DNA from: Pseudoalteromonas luteoviolacea NCIMB 1944
GTDB lineage: Bacteria; Pseudomonadota; Gammaproteobacteria; Enterobacterales; Alteromonadaceae
Direction: 5' to 3'
Length of the DNA stretch: 64,000 bases
Assembly (NCBI RefSeq): GCF_001625565.1
Contig: NZ_AUXS01000016.1
Location: 186,001 to 250,000 of the forward strand
Below are positions 25,621 through 34,900 of this stretch, in pieces. The translations under genes were made by a program, and so were the position numbers. Positions within the stretch are counted from its first letter, which is position 1, and each line of letters begins with the position of its first letter. A model generated the notes under the pieces. That model ran no database searches and was not told the origin of the DNA. It saw nothing but the letters and a program-made list of their open reading frames with translations.

Positions 25621-27049
25621 AAACTCTCCTTTGCATACCTTTTGAGTTCAAAGACCCAAACATCGCCAAGACCACCAGCAAAGGCAGTAACCAAACCAAA
25701 GAAAACGGACCTAACGACCAGCTCAATACTGGAGACCGATAAGAAAACGCTTCAAACTCTTGCCAGTAAGATTTATCAATACGTTGATCACTGTCGTTGT
25801 GATGATGGATCTCATTGGTGTGTAATTGGTTCAACTTTTGAATACGTGCGTAGCGATGCGCTTCTGCTTGTTGCTCAAAGTCCAAAAAGTGCCTAGTATC
25901 TGTGCGCGTCAGTGCCATTGAAAAATCGCGAACAAATAAATAGGGATTTAACCAGTAAAACTGGCTTACAAAGCGTTGCTGCGCCGCAAATTGCGCTAGT
26001 TGGTTTTCATAGTGCTTTTTATAGATTTCGGCATTGAGTTTTTCACCTTCTTGCATCACCAAGCCTCTATAATTGACTGGTAGCTCTTCCACTGTACTAA
26101 CACCATACTTTTTGAGAGTGTCCTCTTTGAACTTGTTAAAATAAGGATCATTTGGATTGTGGCTGTCACCTACTTTGCGGTTATCTAACTTGATAGCCAA
26201 CTCGAAGTCATTACGCTTTTGATGTGGGTACTGGTTGTGTGCAAATTCGGCCAGCATTCTAGGCATTAAAATGGTTAAAATAAACCATAAAGATGTGAGT
26301 AATACCAATGCTTGTTTTGGTGCTTTCACTAGGCTTGATACGAATAGGGTTAAGCCAATCCAAAATAAACAATACAATATATACACGGTAAATAGCAGCA
26401 ACAGTCTCAGCGGGGCTTCAGAAGAGAAAGAGGCACCTGTGCTAAAGGCGAGTAATAATGCCAAAATAAACACTGGTAAGATAAATATCACTGACAACAA
26501 TAAGTAGCTCAGACTTTTCCCAGTGATCAAATCTCTGAATGAAACGCCCATGGACATAAGCTGACGCAAAGTGCCACTTTTTTGTTCACCACTGATACTG
26601 GCAAAGCCTAACGCAATGATCAGCAGGGGCCAGATGGTTAAAAGGATATTAGCAGTACTTAACTCAGAGAACCTCAGTAACGTACCGCCGTCTTGATCAT
26701 TAGCGAAGTTTGCACTGTTTTGTTTATGGGCTTCTAAAAAGATACTGTTGCCAACCCATGAGTTTACTCCTAAATCAAAAAAGCTTAGAGCACTTGGCGT
26801 TCTAAACGCAAAATGGCCAAAATGTGCAACTCGGTGTGGGTGTCTATCTGGCTGAGCTTCCCACTGCTGTTCTACCAAGGCCTGTGCCGTGGCCTGCGTT
26901 TGTGCATTGTGTTGATATTGCTGCCACCCAGTAAACAAGGCGATAGCAAGCAATAGTTGGATCATGATGAAGATCAACCACAAGCTAGGGCTTTTACGCT
27001 TACTGGCTAATTCGTGGCGAAATATCTTCATTACTCTGGTATTAATCAT
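25607..27049 (-). CDS. ABC-2 type permease (DUF3526-like), second gene of exporter operon
   Basis: A 480-residue paralogue of the downstream permease with the same order: N-terminal helix (WLIFIMIQLLLAIALFTG), non-membrane region (~45-130), five-helix block (~135-260, containing SGEQKSGTLRQLMSMG between helices, the loop typical of ABC-2 permeases), a second non-membrane region and a C-terminal helix (FSLVWLLPLLVVLAMFGSL). Two different permeases and one ATPase gene make a heterodimeric membrane part. The spacer to the ATPase gene is 71 bases and contains a short tandem TGCTGCGTTA-type repeat. Confidence 0.87.
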   Translation of the reverse strand: MINTRVMKIFRHELASKRKSPSLWLIFIMIQLLLAIALFTGWQQYQHNAQTQATAQALVEQQWEAQPDRHPHRVAHFGHFAFRTPSALSFFDLGVNSWVGNSIFLEAHKQNSANFANDQDGGTLLRFSELSTANILLTIWPLLIIALGFASISGEQKSGTLRQLMSMGVSFRDLITGKSLSYLLLSVIFILPVFILALLLAFSTGASFSSEAPLRLLLLFTVYILYCLFWIGLTLFVSSLVKAPKQALVLLTSLWFILTILMPRMLAEFAHNQYPHQKRNDFELAIKLDNRKVGDSHNPNDPYFNKFKEDTLKKYGVSTVEELPVNYRGLVMQEGEKLNAEIYKKHYENQLAQFAAQQRFVSQFYWLNPYLFVRDFSMALTRTDTRHFLDFEQQAEAHRYARIQKLNQLHTNEIHHHNDSDQRIDKSYWQEFEAFSYRSPVLSWSLGPFSLVWLLPLLVVLAMFGSLNSKGMQRRVYATV

Positions 27050-27120
27050 GTAATTATATTTCCTGTATAAACGCGGTGTTATTACGCAACGAGTTGTATT
27101 TTGCTGCGTTAATTGCTGCG

Positions 27121-27843
27121 TTAGCTTGCCTCGCGTATCGCACTTTTTCCTGAAATCAACTCATGGTAGGTATTTTCCAGAGTACTGAGCGGAAGTTGTT
27201 TATTATCGAGCAAAGTTAACAGTGTCCCTTTGTCCATGATGCCAATTTTATCCGCAAGGGTATGCGCACAATAAAAGTCATGGGTTACCATTAAAATGGC
27301 CGCACCTTTTTTCGCAAGCTGCTCGATAATACGAATAAACTCAAGGGTTGCACTCGGATCTAAACCTGAGGTTGGCTCATCGAGTAAGAGTACTTTGGCT
27401 TCACGAATAATCGCAAAAGCAATGCCCACTTTTTGTCTCATCCCTTTTGAATAATTTTTTAATGATTGAGAGCGTGCTCCTGGCTCTAAACCGGTCTCAT
27501 CTAACGCGGCATTGATCTGTGCTTCAGACACAACTAGACCAGACAAACTGGCGAGGTATTTGAGGTTATCTATGGCATTAAATTCTTGATAAAGGTTTAC
27601 TTGCTCTGGAAGGTAAACGAGTTTTTCCTTTGAGCCCGAACTGCTGTGTACATTCACACCGTCAATCAGCGCTTGGCCACTATCAGGCTGTAAAAAATTG
27701 AGAAAAATATTGAGGGTGGTACTTTTACCTGCGCCATTTGCGCCCAACAGACACATAATTTCGCCCTGCTCGACCTTAAAACTCAGGTCATTAATCACTT
27801 GTTTTTCTGAGAATGATTTATTTAAATTTTTGGCTTCTAACAC
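27121..27843 (-). CDS. ABC transporter ATPase (NosF/CcmA type), first gene of exporter operon
   Basis: A 240-residue ABC ATPase with Walker A GANGAGKST (residues ~34-42), Q-loop region (YLPEQVNLYQEF), signature YSKGMRQKVG (~128-137), Walker B VLLLDEPTSGLDPSA and the H-loop MVTHD. The class is the drug/heme/copper-type exporter ATPases. It powers the two permeases encoded just downstream on the same strand. A 24-bp imperfect hairpin and a Zur-like operator lie between this start and the thioesterase-like gene upstream, so the ABC operon very likely has its own metal-controlled promoter. Confidence 0.95.
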   Translation of the reverse strand: MLEAKNLNKSFSEKQVINDLSFKVEQGEIMCLLGANGAGKSTTLNIFLNFLQPDSGQALIDGVNVHSSSGSKEKLVYLPEQVNLYQEFNAIDNLKYLASLSGLVVSEAQINAALDETGLEPGARSQSLKNYSKGMRQKVGIAFAIIREAKVLLLDEPTSGLDPSATLEFIRIIEQLAKKGAAILMVTHDFYCAHTLADKIGIMDKGTLLTLLDNKQLPLSTLENTYHELISGKSAIREAS

Positions 27844-27866
27844 AAAACACTCCTTATACTAAAAAA

Positions 27867-27928
27867 TTCCGCTTCAGCAAAATGCATTGTCCCGGATACG
27901 GTGCACAATGCATTTAACTTGAGCGGAA
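27867..27928 (-). repeat. long inverted repeat in the leader of the ABC operon
   Basis: Arms 27867-27890 and 27905-27928 are complementary at 20 of 24 positions, with the outer seven (TTCCGCT) and inner eleven pairs perfect and a 14-base loop. It sits between the Zur-like box and the ABC ATPase start, so it would fold in the 5' leader of that mRNA, or at the 3' end of the synthase operon mRNA. There is no T-run. It could be an RNA stability or attenuation element, or a small mobile-type repeat. Confidence 0.75.
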
Positions 27929-27960
27929 CTTGAAATATGCGATGAACGCAATATTGCTTA

Positions 27961-27973
27961 GTTATAACATAAC
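27961..27973. promoter_or_regulatory. Zur-like operator 1 (ABC operon)
   Basis: GTTATAACATAAC: perfect GTTAT / ATAAC half sites around three bases. It fits the GTTAT-N3-ATAAC form of Zur boxes known in some Proteobacteria. It lies 118 bases upstream of the ABC ATPase start. The same core recurs at 30600 and 37208. Confidence 0.65.
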
Positions 27974-28003
27974 ACTTGTTGATTAAATAGAAACATTTAT
28001 CAT

Positions 28004-28456
28004 TTAACCTATCGGCACAAGAAAACTGGCTGTGCCTGTAAATGCGCCTCCCTCAACATGGATCTGCCCATTTTTATAGTACACAAGGTCTTTTGACAGT
28101 TGCTTCTTACAGTGTTTTGGAAAAAATCCTTCGAATCGAACTTCTTCTGTGATGTTAATAGGGCGCTTGAATTTAATATCTAAATCTCGCAGGTACACTT
28201 CCCCTACTTTTTCGGTAAGCTGATTATCCCAACAGCCATAAATAATGCCCAGCTGAGATATCCAAATCATTGCACTTTGTGCGCTAAAATGAAATTGACC
28301 ATCTCCTGGCATTTGAAAATGCTCGACATTGATCCTGCCATCAATATAACCAGGCTCTAGAGATACTGAACTAAAAGACATACGCTCTTCACGCCAACCA
28401 TTTTCTAAATAGTCCGACATATAAGCGCGCTGCTGCTGTGGTGTGAGTTGAATCAT
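28004..28456 (-). CDS. hotdog-fold, FcoT-like thioesterase/dehydratase-like protein
   Basis: About 150 residues from the ATG at 28456, chosen because AAGGA lies seven bases upstream; a longer frame to 28582 would overlap the MFS gene and is unlikely. The pattern of a long helix after HFSAQSAMIWISQLGIIYGC, strands with LRDLDIKFKRPINITEEV, and GGAFTGTASFLVP at the end resembles single-domain hotdog enzymes of the FcoT-type acyl-thioesterase family. These act on acyl-CoA or acyl-ACP in the cytoplasm. It is the last gene of the synthase-MFS operon (14-base spacer), so it may add, remove or supply an acyl group for the metallophore. Family placement is moderate; the role is inference. Confidence 0.68.
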   Translation of the reverse strand: MIQLTPQQQRAYMSDYLENGWREERMSFSSVSLEPGYIDGRINVEHFQMPGDGQFHFSAQSAMIWISQLGIIYGCWDNQLTEKVGEVYLRDLDIKFKRPINITEEVRFEGFFPKHCKKQLSKDLVYYKNGQIHVEGGAFTGTASFLVPIG

Positions 28457-28470
28457 TTGATGTTCCTTAC

Positions 28471-29739
28471 TTAATGGGTAGATGGGCTGGTTGTTTGACT
28501 TTCGTCTTCTTGGGTAGCGGAAGACATCAGCAGCGTGTTTAGTATCGCCGTAATAAGGCCAATGAAGATTAGGCAATACCATGCTAAGTGCTCATTAATG
28601 TTTGAAAGATCAAACGCAACGCCGACAACGCTACTGCCTGCGATCAAACCAACGCCAGCAAATAGATAAAAAAAGCCATAATGAGTTGCCACTGACTTGT
28701 CTTTAGCAAGTTCAGAGATTTGACTCATGATAAATGGGAAACTGACCATGGTACCCACGGTAAAAATAACTGCGAGTAAGCTAAGTGGTAGGTAATACAA
28801 TACGCCTTGGCTATAAGGCCAGCTTGGAATAAGCGTTAAGAAAGACACCCCCATCAATGCAATACCAATACTTATCCATTGTTTTGGTGACAGCCAACGT
28901 TCACATAACTTAGTTACTGGAAACTGTAAAAATATTGAGATCAGGGCACATAGCGTTAGTACCCATGCCACATCTTGCGGCGCACCTTGCTGATTGACAA
29001 TATGCATAGGTATTGCAAAGGAGATTTGGTTAATAAGCATAAAATAGCCAGCCATCACCGCCGAGAACTTCAAAAACTCTCGGTTACTCAGTACACCCGC
29101 TACCATCGCTTTTACTCCACCCTGTTTGGATGATGAAGACGCATTGGTCTGGTCGCTTTGCTGCTGTTTTTGATGTTGTGGGATCAATAATGTGAAAACA
29201 ACCGCAAACATGGCAAATGGCAGTGCAGAGACGATGCACAAGATATCAAAACTGATATTGAGCAAAAGCAAACCGCAAACAGGGCCCAACAGTTCCCCGC
29301 CATTTCTCGCCACGCCAACCAAAGAAAACATTTGTGCGCGACTGAGCACTTGTTGCTTGGAAAAATACGCTTGTGCAGCTGGAGTAAATAGTGCCCCTGC
29401 AAACCCGGTTAAAAACGCAGCAAGAAATAAGATTGCCGTCACATCAGAGAACAGGAATAAACAAAAACCAAGCGCTCTTAGCAAACACCCAATTACAATG
29501 AGTTTTTTCTCGCCAAATAGGTCAGCTAAAAGACCACCAACAAGAAACAGTCCTTGCTGACAAAATGAGCGTACGCCAAGTACCACCCCAACCAAGGTTG
29601 CGCTCAGCAACAAATCTTGTTTCAAATACCCCGCTAAGAACGGGATCAGCATATAAAACCCAAGGTTAAATACAAAAGCAGCGATCAACATCCATCGATA
29701 TTCTGCTGTCAGCTTAAAATATGAGGTAAAAATAGACAT
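28471..29739 (-). CDS. MFS transporter, candidate metallophore exporter
   Basis: A 422-residue major-facilitator protein with about twelve hydrophobic helices, the motif-A-like loop GGLLADLFGEKKLIV after helix 2, and a charged central loop (residues ~190-215, HQKQQQSDQTNASSSS). Length is normal. It starts four bases after the NAS-like synthase stop, so the two are surely co-transcribed. In Staphylococcus the MFS protein CntE exports staphylopine made by the NAS-like enzyme CntL, so by position this is the likely exporter of the product across the inner membrane. It could also be a general drug-type exporter. Confidence 0.88.
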   Translation of the reverse strand: MSIFTSYFKLTAEYRWMLIAAFVFNLGFYMLIPFLAGYLKQDLLLSATLVGVVLGVRSFCQQGLFLVGGLLADLFGEKKLIVIGCLLRALGFCLFLFSDVTAILFLAAFLTGFAGALFTPAAQAYFSKQQVLSRAQMFSLVGVARNGGELLGPVCGLLLLNISFDILCIVSALPFAMFAVVFTLLIPQHQKQQQSDQTNASSSSKQGGVKAMVAGVLSNREFLKFSAVMAGYFMLINQISFAIPMHIVNQQGAPQDVAWVLTLCALISIFLQFPVTKLCERWLSPKQWISIGIALMGVSFLTLIPSWPYSQGVLYYLPLSLLAVIFTVGTMVSFPFIMSQISELAKDKSVATHYGFFYLFAGVGLIAGSSVVGVAFDLSNINEHLAWYCLIFIGLITAILNTLLMSSATQEDESQTTSPSTH

Positions 29740-29743
29740 AATC

Positions 29744-30565
29744 TTAAACTGGCTTCTGCGCTATTAAAATTGAATGAAAATTATCAGCATAAGTTTGGAT
29801 CTTAAGTTTCAGCTGAAACGGTGCTAGTCCCTGTTCGTCAATACTTGGATAAAGCAAGGTCCGCAGGTTGTATGCCGTTCGCACAACCAATTGTGCACCC
29901 GGCTTCATCTGTTCAAACAGGTGAGCGATAATTTTATTTTTTAGTGATTCATCACCAACAAGGGCCGCGAGCCAAATAACATCGTACTGCGCCAAGTTGC
30001 CTTGCTGACATATATCATTGTGAATAAACGTCATTTCATTGCCCGGTGAGAGTGACTGACACACTTGCTGGCCAAGCAACAGGTCTGGGCCATTGATATC
30101 TAGGTTATCAACCTTTAAACCCGAGTTGTGTAGCGCTAACGTCGTCAATGGCAATGCACCAGAGCCGACCATAAGCACGTTTTTCACAGGCGTATCCGCC
30201 AAAGAGTGAATGGCGTTTATTTCCAATCCAGTAGCACGTTGATAGTGTTTGTAATATGGATACTCGTTGCCCAACACCTCGTTTGGGTCATCACTTGCCA
30301 CAATCCGCTCAGCCCAGTGTCGTTCGTATAAGCTTGAAGCGTGGCTAAACAGTTGCTGTATCCCAGGTTTAATTTTTTGGATCTGCGGCTGCGCAAGTAC
30401 ATTGTCGGCAAACTCACTACCATGCTCATTGGATAGCAAATCTAAAAATTGATGGAAGGTAGCCATGTTATCTGGCGTGATCTCAAGCGTGGACATTGAC
30501 TTGATATGCTGGAACCCATCCACTATTTGAGTCGCGTGAATGGCAGCCTGATTTGAAATATTCAT
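29744..30565 (-). CDS. nicotianamine synthase-like enzyme (CntL type)
   Basis: A 273-residue protein, close to the length of bacterial CntL. Key matches to nicotianamine synthases: MVGSGALPLTTLAL (SAM-binding loop, residues ~137-150), an LDING acidic strand end, WLAALVGDESLKNKIIAHL, and the MKPGAQLVVRTAYNLRTLLYP block (~222-242). The N-terminal ~115 residues are helical, as in the family. These enzymes move the 3-amino-3-carboxypropyl group of S-adenosylmethionine to an amine (another such unit in plants, histidine in CntL), making metal chelators. No histidine racemase (CntK) and no opine dehydrogenase (CntM) is seen in the window. The gene heads an operon with an MFS exporter and a hotdog protein, and a Zur-like box lies 35 bases upstream. 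Confidence 0.9.
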   Translation of the reverse strand: MNISNQAAIHATQIVDGFQHIKSMSTLEITPDNMATFHQFLDLLSNEHGSEFADNVLAQPQIQKIKPGIQQLFSHASSLYERHWAERIVASDDPNEVLGNEYPYYKHYQRATGLEINAIHSLADTPVKNVLMVGSGALPLTTLALHNSGLKVDNLDINGPDLLLGQQVCQSLSPGNEMTFIHNDICQQGNLAQYDVIWLAALVGDESLKNKIIAHLFEQMKPGAQLVVRTAYNLRTLLYPSIDEQGLAPFQLKLKIQTYADNFHSILIAQKPV

Positions 30566-30599
30566 AAGTTAGTATTTACTGTATTGTCCCTATTTTTAT

Positions 30600-30612
30600 G
30601 TTATAACATATC
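30600..30612. promoter_or_regulatory. Zur-like operator 2 (synthase / RND divergent promoter)
   Basis: GTTATAACATATC; its core ATGTTATAACAT (30598-30609) is a perfect palindrome. One change from the GTTAT-N3-ATAAC form. It lies 35 bases before the synthase start, over a TATAAC -10-like hexamer on the minus strand with a weak TTGGGG 17 bases upstream, and 117 bases before the adaptor gene at 30730. It could control both. Confidence 0.65.
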
Positions 30613-30729
30613 CCACAAGTAACCCCAATGTAAACTGCTCAACTGAAATAATTTCAATTAGTTTAGTTGGTTAGTTAAATTTGAAACATAATATTTACAA
30701 TCAAACCAGGTGCGAACAGAGACATTTTC

Positions 30730-31902
30730 ATGAGAATAAATAAAAATAAGTCTTATTTTCATAAACATACAAAGCGAATTGCGATTTTGCTTGTGGTGTT
30801 AGTAACAGGTGGTTCGGCATGTGCAGCGCTACTAAAATTTGGTAAAAAAAGTGCGGCAATAACACCGCCTGTGGATACACGTCCCCATGTTGTAGCCCAA
30901 CCACTCAATATTGTCGATTATCAAACAACGCTTTCTTTATCCGGTGTATTACAACCTGCCGAAAAAACGGATGTCGCTTTTGAACTTGGTGGCAAAATAG
31001 CGTGGCTAAACATGAAGTTTATTGAAGGTGGCATTGTCAAAAAAGGTGAAGTATTAGCAACACTTGACACTTTTGACTATGAAACAGAAGTAAAAGACAA
31101 ACAAGCGGGCGTCGCATTAGCCCAAGCGCAGCTCTCAGAAGAGCTAGCCAAAGCAGAGGTAGCAAAGAAAGAGTGGGCTCATATTCCCAATACCACAGCG
31201 CTGGCCCTTAGGAAACCTCAAGTTGCCAGTGCAAAGGCACACCTTAAAGCCGCTCAAGCCAGCCTAGACAAAGCAGAGCAAAACCTTTTCAGAACAAAAT
31301 ACTACGCGCCCTATGATGCACTGATACTCAGCCGTAACACAGGCCTAGGTCAGGTGGTTTCTAAAGGTCAGGGTTTAGGGCAGCTGGCCAACTTAAGTTA
31401 TGGTGAAGTTCAGGTCCCTGTCGCCGGTTTTGACCGTCCATTTTTACCTAAACTTCCCGCTAAAAACGTAAAAATAAGCGCCGAGAATATTACACGATTG
31501 GGCACTTTAACACGGCATATAGGGCGCTTTAGTGAGCGTACTCGCATGGCCTACTATGTTATTCAAATTGACGACCCTTATGCACTTAACAATGATAAAT
31601 CGCCTCTTTATTTTGGCCAGTTTTTAGAAGCCAATGTAACTGGGATCACACTGAAAAATGTACTAAAAACCCCCCAAGCACAGCTAAAAGATAACGCGGT
31701 GTGGTTATTATCTTCAAATAACAAACTGGTCAAATATACAACAGAAACCATTCGAAAAGAACAAGACTTTGTTTTGTTAGAAGCACCAAAATTAGATAAC
31801 TATCAAATGGTTACTCAACTCCCTGAATATCCGCAAAGTGGTATGCAAGTCAAATTACAAACTGGGCACCTGCAACTTGCAGAGAAAGGAGATAGGCAAT
31901 GA
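30730..31902 (+). CDS. RND efflux periplasmic adaptor (HlyD/AcrA family)
   Basis: A 390-residue adaptor with an N-terminal membrane anchor (IAILLVVLVTGGSACAALL), a biotinyl-lipoyl-like domain split by an alpha-hairpin (residues ~75-210: GGKIAWLNMKFIEGGIVKKG, then a coiled coil of Ala/Lys/Glu, then YAPYDALILSRN), and beta-barrel and membrane-proximal domains after. It joins the inner-membrane pump at 31899 to an outer-membrane channel that must be encoded elsewhere (TolC-like; none in the window). Its stop overlaps the pump gene by four bases (ATGA). It is divergent from the NAS-like synthase across a shared Zur-like box, so it may help secrete the metallophore. Confidence 0.92.
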   Translation: MRINKNKSYFHKHTKRIAILLVVLVTGGSACAALLKFGKKSAAITPPVDTRPHVVAQPLNIVDYQTTLSLSGVLQPAEKTDVAFELGGKIAWLNMKFIEGGIVKKGEVLATLDTFDYETEVKDKQAGVALAQAQLSEELAKAEVAKKEWAHIPNTTALALRKPQVASAKAHLKAAQASLDKAEQNLFRTKYYAPYDALILSRNTGLGQVVSKGQGLGQLANLSYGEVQVPVAGFDRPFLPKLPAKNVKISAENITRLGTLTRHIGRFSERTRMAYYVIQIDDPYALNNDKSPLYFGQFLEANVTGITLKNVLKTPQAQLKDNAVWLLSSNNKLVKYTTETIRKEQDFVLLEAPKLDNYQMVTQLPEYPQSGMQVKLQTGHLQLAEKGDRQ

Positions 31903-34900
31903 ATCAGCGACAAGGTCTGATAAGTTATTTTGTAAATCACCCTGTTGCAGCTAACTTAATGTTGTTGTTGATTGTGTGTATGGGACTGCTCAGTTACAAC
32001 AGTATTCAGCGCCAAACCTTTCCTTTGTCTGAGAGTAATAAAGTGACTGTCAGAGCAATACAGCTTGGGGCATCTGCAAAAGAGATCGAAGAGAATATCC
32101 TACTTAAAATTGAACAGGCACTTAAACCCCAAGTTGGTGTAAAACGCATCATTAGCACCGCTTCCCCTTCACGTGGTCGAGTTGAAATTCAATTGCACAA
32201 TGGTGAAGACATGGCATCGCGACTAGACGAGATAAAACTCAAGCTAGACAGCATTGCCACATTTCCTTCAAATATGGACCCCTTGCTTGTATATGAAAAT
32301 GTTCAGCGCCAAAGAGCATTTAGCATCGTCGTCTCAGGACTTGAAAACCCAGTTGCACTCAAACAACTCGGCGATGAAATGAAAGATGAACTACTGCAAC
32401 TTAAAGGGATCTCTTATGTTGATTTGTCAGCAATGCCCGACTACGAAGTTGCCATTGAAATCTTACCTAACAAGCTTAGAGAGTATAATTTAACGCTTGC
32501 GCAAGTTGTTTCGGCACTGCATGCACAATCAGACAACCTCTCAGCAGGTCAAATAAAAACAGCCAGCGGTAATATCTATTTAAGGTTAGAGCAGCGCCAG
32601 TATTTCGGTGCAGGTTTGGCCGAAGTGCCGATACTGACAGGTATATTAGGCGAAAAAGTGCACCTTAAAGACATTGCCAATATTAAAGATGGTTTTAAAG
32701 AGTCACTCAATCAGGGCCGATTTAATGGCAAACGCGCACTGTACATAATGGTGTTAGCTTCCAAAGAGCAATCATTAACTCATGTCGTTGATACTGTTAA
32801 ACCATATATTGAGCGCAAGCGCCAAACACTGCCTGATGAAATAGACATTTATGAATTTGTTGATGTGACATATTACCTCGATGGTCGCTTAAATATGATG
32901 CTCACTAATTTAGCTCAAGGTGCCATTCTGGTGTTTATTGTGTTGGCGGTTTTTTTGCGCACACGTTTAGCTTTGTGGGTCATGGTGGGTTTACCTGTCG
33001 CCATGCTCGGTGCATTTTGGCTGATGCCATTTTTGGGGATCACCATTAACTTAGTATCACTCTTCGCGTTTATTATGGTGCTTGGGATTGTTGTGGACGA
33101 TGCTATTGTCATAGGTGAAAGCGTCTGTGATCAAATAGAACACCACGGACATTCAAATACACAAGTAATACTCGGAGCCCAAAAAGTCGCGATGCCTGCC
33201 ACGTTCGGTGTACTGACTACCATCGCAGTTTTTATGCCTTTTATGCTCAGTACAGGTCCTAACTCAGGCCAATTTATTGCCATTGCCGGTGTATGCATTT
33301 TGTGTTTGTTCTTCAGTTTGATTGAATCCAAACTGATTTTGCCAGCGCATTTGGCCGCAACCCCGATACCTACACTGCCTGACAACCACTGGCGAGTGCG
33401 CTTTAACAACAAATTCCAGCAAGCTTTGCACAATCGCTACGTACCGCTGCTAACAAGTAGTATCAATCACCGCTATGCGGTGATTATTGGGTTTGTTTGC
33501 TTGTTTGTCTTTGCTATAAGTTTATTAATTAGCGGTCAGGTGCGTTTCACAGCAGTCCCAAAAGTTCCTCACGACTACCCATCGATTAATATCCAAATGA
33601 ATCACAATGTTTCAGAAGCACAAACGCTCGCCGCAGTCGCGCAAATAGAAGATGTAATTCAACGTGTTGAGAGCAATATCAAAGCTGAAACAGGAAAAGG
33701 CATGGTCGAGGCCATGTATACACGTGTCGATCACCTCACCGAAGCTGAAGTAGTCACTCCGCTTATTCCTGAAGCCGACCGCCCTTTTGATACTTTTGAA
33801 TTGGCTAGACGCTGGCGTGAACAACTACCTAATATTCCAGGGGTGAAAAAACTCACGATCGAATCAGACGTCATTGATATCGCAGAAAAAGGCGACCTTC
33901 AGTATCAGCTATTTGCCCATGACATTGCTACTTTACAACTCGCAAGTAAAGATTTCATCGACAGAGTGAATGAAATCCAGGGAGTTCATAGCGTCTTCTC
34001 TTCTTTAGATAGCGCACAAACCGAATATCAGGTAAAGCTAAAGCCACTTGCTCATCAGCTGCAACTCACAGCGAGGGACGTCACACAACAAGTATCCGCT
34101 CGATTTTACGGTATTGAGATGCAACGTGTGATGCGTGATGGACAAGAAGTTGTATTCATGGTCAAAGGGTTGGAACAAAATCGCGAACGTATAAGTGCTT
34201 TGGAACGCACCGTAATAAGCCTTAAAAACGGTGAACAGGTCTTCTTTGGAGATGTTGCTGAAACAGTGGAAGTGCCAGGGATTTCCGTTATCACCCGAGA
34301 ACAAGGTCATCAAGTGGTCACCATCAGTGCTAATGTTGACCAACAGCAAACTGCGATAAAACAAGTTTCTGATGTAATCGAAGAGCAAATACTGCCCGAG
34401 TTAAATGTCAAATACCCTGAGTTAATGACACAGTTGGGAGGCGACTTATTAGCACAGCGCAAGGAGCAAAGCCAAGTGGTCAGCTTTGCTATCGTAGGGC
34501 TACTAGTTGTCTACCTTTTATTAGCGTTACCACTACAAAGTTATGTACAACCTGTCATCGTCATGTCTGTGATCCCATTTTCTTTGGTCGGTGCGCTATG
34601 GGGCCACTATTTCTTGGGATACAGTGTAAGCATGATGTCTATTTTTGGGATAGTTGCAGCAGCCGGTGTTGTGATCAATGACTCGCTTGTTATGACAGAT
34701 GTGATAAACAAAAACAGAGAGAACGGCTTGGACATGAAAGAAGCCGTCATCCGTGCTGGCGTATCACGTTTTAGGGCTATCTTATTGACCTCGTTGACCA
34801 CCTTTCTAGGGTTAGTGCCTATTATGTTTGAATCTAGCCTACAGGCGCAATTTGTTATCCCTACCGCGATTTCGCTAAGCTTCTCAGTCGTGTTTGCGAC

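Noticed and set aside
28457..28582. Longer start for the hotdog protein
   Set aside because: It would overlap the MFS gene and has no ribosome site; the ATG at 28456 has AAGGA.
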